In this document: piece by piece, positions 46,750 through 49,965 of the stretch | Layout of the letters: each line of letters starts with the position of its first letter | Numbering within the stretch: the first letter of the stretch is position 1 | Source of the DNA: Zoogloea sp. | GTDB lineage: Bacteria > Pseudomonadota > Gammaproteobacteria > Burkholderiales > Rhodocyclaceae | DNA length: 49,965 bases | Assembly: GCA_016789125.1 (NCBI GenBank) | Contig: JAEUNU010000279.1 | Coordinates: forward strand, 1 to 49,965 | Direction: 5' to 3' | Position numbers and translations under genes: made by a program | The notes under the pieces: generated by a model | The model's input: the letters and a program-made list of their open reading frames with translations, nothing else | Database searches by the model: none | What the model was told of the DNA's origin: nothing

Positions 46750-47856
46750 TTACTGCTTGGCGCTCTTGGCTGCGGCGCTGCGGGCTGCCTGCATGAAGTT
46801 ATCGAAGCGGTTTTCGGCCACGGCGAACCACTGGATCTGGTCGTCGCGGAATTTCTTCCAGCTGTCGTAGATCTTCTTGAACTTGGGGTTGGTCTTGGCC
46901 GTTTCGTCGTAGAGCTCGTGGGCGGCCTTGTAGGCGGCGGCCATCACGTCGTTGGGGAAGGGGCGCAGCTGGGTGCCGGAGCCGATGAGCTGCTTGAGCG
47001 CGGTGGGGTTCTTGGCGTCGTAGCGGGCCTGCATTTCGGCGTGGGCGTAGAGGCAGGCGTCCTCGAGGATGGTCTGGTATTCCTTGGGCAGCGCGGCCCA
47101 CTGCTTCTGGTTCACGTAGAGGGCGATCTGCGGGCCGCCCTCCCAGAAACCCGGGTAGTAGTAGTACTTGGCGACCTTGTTGAAGCCGAGCTTCTGGTCG
47201 TCGTAGGGGCCGATCCATTCGGCGGCGTCGATGGTGCCCTTTTCGAGGGCCGGGTAGATGTCGCTACCGGGGATCTGCTGGGGCACCACGCCGAGCTTGG
47301 CGAGCACCTGGCCGGCCAGGCCGCCGCAGCGGAACTTGAGGCCCTGCAGGTCGGCCACCGTCTTGACCTCCTTGCGGAACCAGCCGCCCATCTGGGCGCC
47401 GGTGTTGCCGCAGGGGATGTTGTAGATGTTGTGTTCCTTGAAGAACTCGCGGAACAGCTCGAGGCCGCCGCCTTCCATCATCCAGGCGGTCTGCTGACGG
47501 CTGTTGAGGCCGAAGGGCACCGCGGTTTCGAAGGCGAAGGTGGGGTCCTTGCCGATGAAGTAGTAGGAGCAGGTGTGGCCGCACTCGACGGTGCCATCCT
47601 TGACGGCGTCGAACACGCCGGGGCCGGGGACGATTTCGCCGGACGCGAAGACCTGGATCTGGAACTTGCCGCCGGTGGCCGCCGCCACGCGCTTGGCCAC
47701 CACGTCGGCGCCGCCGTAGATCGTGTCGAGGCTCTTGGGGAAGCTGGAGGCGCAGCGCCACTTGACGGTGGGCAGATCGGCCGCCAGGGCCGGCGCTGCA
47801 ACGGCGCCCGCGGCTACGCCGGCACCGGCTTTTCTCAGAAATGAACGACGTTCCAT
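46750..47856 (-). CDS. TRAP transporter solute-binding protein (DctP/TakP-like), copy 1
   Basis: 368-aa periplasmic binding protein. The N-terminus has a twin-arginine pattern, MERRSFLRK, then an Ala-rich h-region ending in AAPALAA, so Tat export is likely. The mature part has the DctP fold, with YYPGFWEGGPQIALYVN and EWIGPYDDQKLGFNKVAKYYY, segments shared with TakP-like proteins that bind 2-oxo acids. GGAGACAAT lies before ATG 47856. No DctQ or DctM membrane subunit is present in the window. Highly similar to the copies at 48006 and 49202. Confidence 0.9.
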   Translation of the reverse strand: MERRSFLRKAGAGVAAGAVAAPALAADLPTVKWRCASSFPKSLDTIYGGADVVAKRVAAATGGKFQIQVFASGEIVPGPGVFDAVKDGTVECGHTCSYYFIGKDPTFAFETAVPFGLNSRQQTAWMMEGGGLELFREFFKEHNIYNIPCGNTGAQMGGWFRKEVKTVADLQGLKFRCGGLAGQVLAKLGVVPQQIPGSDIYPALEKGTIDAAEWIGPYDDQKLGFNKVAKYYYYPGFWEGGPQIALYVNQKQWAALPKEYQTILEDACLYAHAEMQARYDAKNPTALKQLIGSGTQLRPFPNDVMAAAYKAAHELYDETAKTNPKFKKIYDSWKKFRDDQIQWFAVAENRFDNFMQAARSAAAKSAKQ

Positions 47857-47953
47857 ATTGTCTCCTTACCCATTTTTATTGAAGGTAGAAAGATTATTTA
47901 TCAGCCACCCGGTCTTCAATAGTAAGGAAAACCCTATGCTGCGCCGCGCCATG

Positions 47954-47984
47954 AAAAAAGGCCGCACGGTGCGCGTGCGGCCTT
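47954..47984 (-). terminator. Terminator of the second TRAP-binding protein gene
   Basis: AAGGCCGCAC (47958-47967) with GTGCGGCCTT (47975-47984), 10-bp stem, 7-nt loop; the minus strand continues with Ts (complement of 47954-47957). The remaining gap to copy 1 (47857-47953) is AT-rich and could hold a separate promoter. Confidence 0.85.
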
Positions 47985-48005
47985 GCGGGCAAGCAGCCGG
48001 TCGGC

Positions 48006-49109
48006 TTACTTCTTGCTGCGGGCGGCGGCCATGCGGGCGGCCTGCATGAAGTTGTCGAAGCGGTTCTCGGCCACGGCAAACCACTGGATCTGGTCGTCAC
48101 GGAACTTGCGCCACTGTTCGTAGATTTTCTTGAACTTGGGGTTCTTGGCGGCGGTTTCGTCGTAGAGCTCGTGGGAGGCCTTGTAGACCGCTGCCATCAC
48201 CTCGTTGGGGAAGGGGCGCAGCTGGGCGCCGGCGGCGATCAGCTGCTTGAGGGCGACGGGGTTCTTGGCGTCGTAGCGGGCCTGCATCTCGGCGTGGGCG
48301 TAGAGGCAGGCGTCCTCGAGGATGGTCTGGTATTCCTTGGGCAGCGACTGCCACTGCTTGATGTTGATGTACATCGAGATCTGCGGGCCGCCCTCCCAGA
48401 AACCCGGGTAGGAGTAGTACTTGGCGACCTTGTTGAAGCCGAGCTTCTGGTCGTCGTAGGGGCCGACCCACTCGGCGGCGTCGATGGTGCCCTTCTCGAG
48501 GGCCGGGTAGATGTCGCTGCCGGGGATCTGCTGGGGCACCACGCCGAGCTTGGCGAGGGCCTGACCGGTGAAGCCGCCGACGCGGAACTTGAGGCCCTTG
48601 AGGTCTTCGACGGTCTTGATCTCCTTGCGGAACCAGCCGCCCATCTGGGCGCCGGTGTTGCCGCAGGGGATGTTGTGGATGTTGTAGTCCTTGAAGAACT
48701 CGCGGAACAGTTCGAGGCCGCCGCCCTCCATCATCCAGGCGGTCTGCTGCCGGCTGTTGAGGCCGAAGGGGATGCAGGTCTCGATGGCGAACGTGGGGTC
48801 CTTGCCCACGTAGTAGTACGAGCAGGTGTGGCCACACTCGACGGTGGCGTCCTTCACCGCGTCGAGCACGGCCGGGCCGGGGACGATCTCGCCGGCGGCG
48901 AAGACCTGGATCTGGAACTTGCCGCCGGTGGCCGCGGCGACCCGCTTGGCGACCAGGTCGGCCGCACCGTAGAGGGTGTCGAGGCTCTTCGGGAAGCTGG
49001 AGGCGCAGCGCCACTTGATGCTCGGGAGGTCGGCGGCGAGGGCCGGGGCTGCGGCCGCGCCGGCTGCTGCGCCGACGGCGGCTTTCTTGAGGAATGAACG
49101 TCGTTCCAT
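48006..49109 (-). CDS. TRAP transporter solute-binding protein (DctP/TakP-like), copy 2
   Basis: 367-aa paralogue of copy 1 with the same Tat-like start, MERRSFLKK, and Ala-rich signal. Most positions agree with copy 1 over the whole length; differences cluster in a few places (for example FRVGGFTGQALAK here versus FRCGGLAGQVLAK in copy 1). ATG 49109 is chosen; the frame to 49277 upstream runs through the end of copy 3 and the intergenic palindrome. Own terminator, so separately transcribed or a segmented operon. Confidence 0.9.
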   Translation of the reverse strand: MERRSFLKKAAVGAAAGAAAAPALAADLPSIKWRCASSFPKSLDTLYGAADLVAKRVAAATGGKFQIQVFAAGEIVPGPAVLDAVKDATVECGHTCSYYYVGKDPTFAIETCIPFGLNSRQQTAWMMEGGGLELFREFFKDYNIHNIPCGNTGAQMGGWFRKEIKTVEDLKGLKFRVGGFTGQALAKLGVVPQQIPGSDIYPALEKGTIDAAEWVGPYDDQKLGFNKVAKYYSYPGFWEGGPQISMYINIKQWQSLPKEYQTILEDACLYAHAEMQARYDAKNPVALKQLIAAGAQLRPFPNEVMAAVYKASHELYDETAAKNPKFKKIYEQWRKFRDDQIQWFAVAENRFDNFMQAARMAAARSKK

Positions 49110-49161
49110 GGTGTTTCTTCTTTCAGTGTTGCAAGGAGTGAAGCATCGGGCGGGCGCCCGG

Positions 49162-49190
49162 CCGGCCCGTGCCCCGCGGGGCCGGGCCGG
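49162..49190. repeat. GC-rich palindrome between TRAP copies 2 and 3
   Basis: CCGGCCCG (49162-49169) pairs with CGGGCCGG (49183-49190), and GCCC/GGGC continues the stem inward past one bulged T. There is no T-run; it may attenuate or protect the copy 3 transcript end. Confidence 0.65.
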
Positions 49191-49201
49191 AGTGGGCCGC
49201 C

Positions 49202-49963
<762 letters not shown>

Positions 49964-49965
49964 CA

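Overview
The window is a GC-rich, gene-dense chromosomal segment of a betaproteobacterium. It most resembles the Rhodocyclales (Azoarcus/Thauera/Zoogloea-like); this rests on gene order and protein character, not on a database search. Diagnostic gene strings are yceD-rpmF-plsX-fabHDG-acpP-fabF, rpoE-mucABCD-lepA-lepB-DUF4845-rnc-era-recO-pdxJ-acpS-nagZ, and rne divergent from rluC. Nearly all of the first 43 kb is conserved housekeeping DNA. The last 7 kb (from about 43.2 kb) is more accessory.

Layout. 0-2 kb: 3' part of uvrB and a low-molecular-weight protein tyrosine phosphatase. 2-10 kb: rne (minus) with a long leader, then rluC, a HAD phosphatase, a small Rieske protein and a short SppA (plus), then a short RsmI-like methylase and maf (minus). 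10-16.5 kb: the fatty acid/phospholipid cluster yceD, rpmF, plsX, fabH, fabD, fabG, acpP, fabF and a YgfX-like protein. 16.5-22.6 kb: nadB (minus), divergent from the envelope-stress operon rpoE-rseA-rseB-rseC-mucD and a glutaredoxin-like ORF. 22.6-32.5 kb: lepA, lepB, DUF4845, rnc, era, recO, pdxJ, acpS, nagZ, uvrC and pgsA, mostly overlapping or nearly so. 32.5-33 kb: a tRNA-Gly/tRNA-Cys/tRNA-Gly operon with a perfect consensus promoter and its own terminator. 33-35 kb: ampD, then an unusual structured non-coding stretch in front of a membrane-anchored lytic transglycosylase. 35-42 kb: an aminotransferase, GTP-type PEP carboxykinase (both minus), NADP-malic enzyme and a patatin (plus). 42-43.2 kb: a PBP7-type endopeptidase. 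43.2-50 kb (all minus): a decayed transposase end, an IclR regulator, a Gate-domain membrane protein, LrgB, LrgA and three tandem, highly similar TRAP solute-binding proteins (the third runs off the window).

The genes form linked themes: membrane lipid synthesis (plsX to fabF, acpS, pgsA), protein export and envelope stress (sigma-E operon, lepB, sppA), RNA processing and ribosome maturation (rne, rluC, rnc, era, yceD, lepA), nucleotide excision repair (uvrB, uvrC), peptidoglycan turnover (nagZ, ampD, lytic transglycosylase, PBP7) and the PEP/pyruvate node (pckG, maeB, possibly the LrgAB/TRAP block).

The most promising undescribed element lies upstream of the lytic transglycosylase (33734-34091). 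It combines a near-consensus promoter, an RNA of about 116 nt that can fold as a 5' hairpin plus a three-way junction closed by a U7-tailed stem, and a competing alternative pairing. It could be a new small RNA or an attenuator/riboswitch-like leader. Other points of interest are a nearly leaderless yceD mRNA, intrinsic terminators placed directly in front of plsX and lepA, and the LrgAB/Gate/IclR/triple-TRAP block.
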